NCBI GenBank assembly: GCA_011046405.1
Contig: DSAR01000233.1
Coordinates: forward strand, 1 to 5,125
Reading direction: 5' to 3'
Length of the DNA: 5,125 nucleotides
DNA from: Chloroflexota bacterium
Lineage (GTDB): Bacteria; Chloroflexota; Anaerolineae; B4-G1
Each line of letters starts with the position of its first letter. Position 1 is the first letter of the stretch. A program made the position numbers and the translations under genes. The notes under the pieces were generated by a model. It did no database searches. It was given only the letters and a program-made list of their open reading frames with translations, and was not told the DNA's origin. This document shows positions 4,506-5,125 of the stretch, piece after piece.

Positions 4506-5125
4506 ATGCTCGAACTGAGCCAACTTAGCGAGCAGGTTCAAGCGATGAGCCGTGAAATCGCTGTCCGACGACGACAGCGCGCCGACTTGCTCGCCCTGGC
4601 GCGCCGCTGGTTGACCCGATACGCCGACCTGGGCGAGCAACTACGTCATCCGGCCCGGTCGTCCCGCACCGCCATCCCTACCGCCGAACCCTTCGATCAT
4701 TACGTCTCTCTCCCCGCGATTCCCGAGTGTTTCACCGTCATCGCCGCCGACGGTTCCCAGATCCAGCCCGACCGGCACGGCGCTGCGCTTTACCACCTGA
4801 TCAACGTCGGCAGCATCGTCTACCGGCACGGCAGCGGGCAAGCGCCGGTGGCTTACAGCCACCCCACCCTGGGCTACACCGACGACGACCTGTACGAGAA
4901 CGGCCTGCTGGTCGACGGGAACCTGCTCGACGTGCGGCGCGACCTGGCCGAGATCACCCGGTTGGCCGAACTATGCGCTGAAAGTTCAACTGATCCTCAG
5001 ATCGCCCTGATCGACGGGACCCTGCTCCTGTGGGTGTTGGAAGAGCGGGCCAACACGCGGGCCGACGAGTGGCGGCGGGTCAAGGTACTGGCCTATCTCG
5101 AACAACTCCAACGCATCCATGAGAC
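4506..5125 (+). CDS. NurA-family nuclease, N-terminal part (runs off right edge)
   Basis: 206 codons are open to the window edge; the C-terminus is missing. The N-terminal 50 residues are helical and rich in Arg, Leu and Ala. The NurA domain starts near residue 76: VIAADGSQIQPDRHGAALYHLINVGSI holds the DGSQ motif (Asp82), and LIDGTLLLW (Asp170) is the next conserved acidic segment. In archaea NurA is a metal-dependent 5'-3' nuclease that works with the HerA helicase in double-strand-break end resection. Bacterial relatives keep these Asp motifs but are less studied. A HerA-type gene may follow beyond the edge. The start is supported only by AAAGG (4491-4495), 10 nt upstream; an internal ATG at codon 14 is an alternative. 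Three of six bases match a -10 box at 4485-4490, downstream of TTGGCA (4462-4467), which is too weak to call. Confidence 0.82.
   Translation, partial: MLELSQLSEQVQAMSREIAVRRRQRADLLALARRWLTRYADLGEQLRHPARSSRTAIPTAEPFDHYVSLPAIPECFTVIAADGSQIQPDRHGAALYHLINVGSIVYRHGSGQAPVAYSHPTLGYTDDDLYENGLLVDGNLLDVRRDLAEITRLAELCAESSTDPQIALIDGTLLLWVLEERANTRADEWRRVKVLAYLEQLQRIHE

Overview
This looks like a chromosomal segment of a Chloroflexota (Anaerolineae-like) bacterium. That assignment is inferred from GC-rich coding DNA with AT-rich sigma70-type promoters, a T-box leader, a tig-clpP pair, a NurA-family protein with a DGSQ motif, and palindromic repeats between genes. No marker in the window proves it.

Left part (1-545, minus strand): a sigma70-like promoter (505-532) drives a long structured leader of about 430 nt. 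This is a class I T-box riboswitch. It has a Stem I with a GCUG distal loop and an AGUAA specifier-loop motif, a hairpin just before the T-box, the T-box itself (158-171), and an intrinsic terminator (66-102). The controlled gene lies beyond the left edge. It is probably an aminoacyl-tRNA synthetase or an amino-acid biosynthesis or transport gene. The antiterminator's 3' arm is not in the terminator. It lies in an extra 12-bp hairpin (119-148) whose other arm can pair with the terminator, so the switch may work as a two-step relay.

547-1085: a thioredoxin gene (minus) and tRNA-Leu(UAG) (plus) are transcribed divergently from back-to-back promoters. 1086-3304: the tRNA is followed by trigger factor (TTG start) and ClpP. 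The two genes overlap by 8 nt and end at a strong terminator, and no clpX follows within the window. Both proteins work in protein quality control: the ribosome-bound chaperone handles nascent chains and ClpP degrades substrates. Thioredoxin adds thiol redox maintenance next door.

3305-5125: a short repeat-bearing spacer, then a two-domain cupin gene on the minus strand with a probably leaderless promoter. Next comes an intergenic stretch holding two adjoining inverted-repeat elements (4253-4368 and 4370-4452). The start of a NurA-family nuclease gene follows (4506 to the right edge, truncated).
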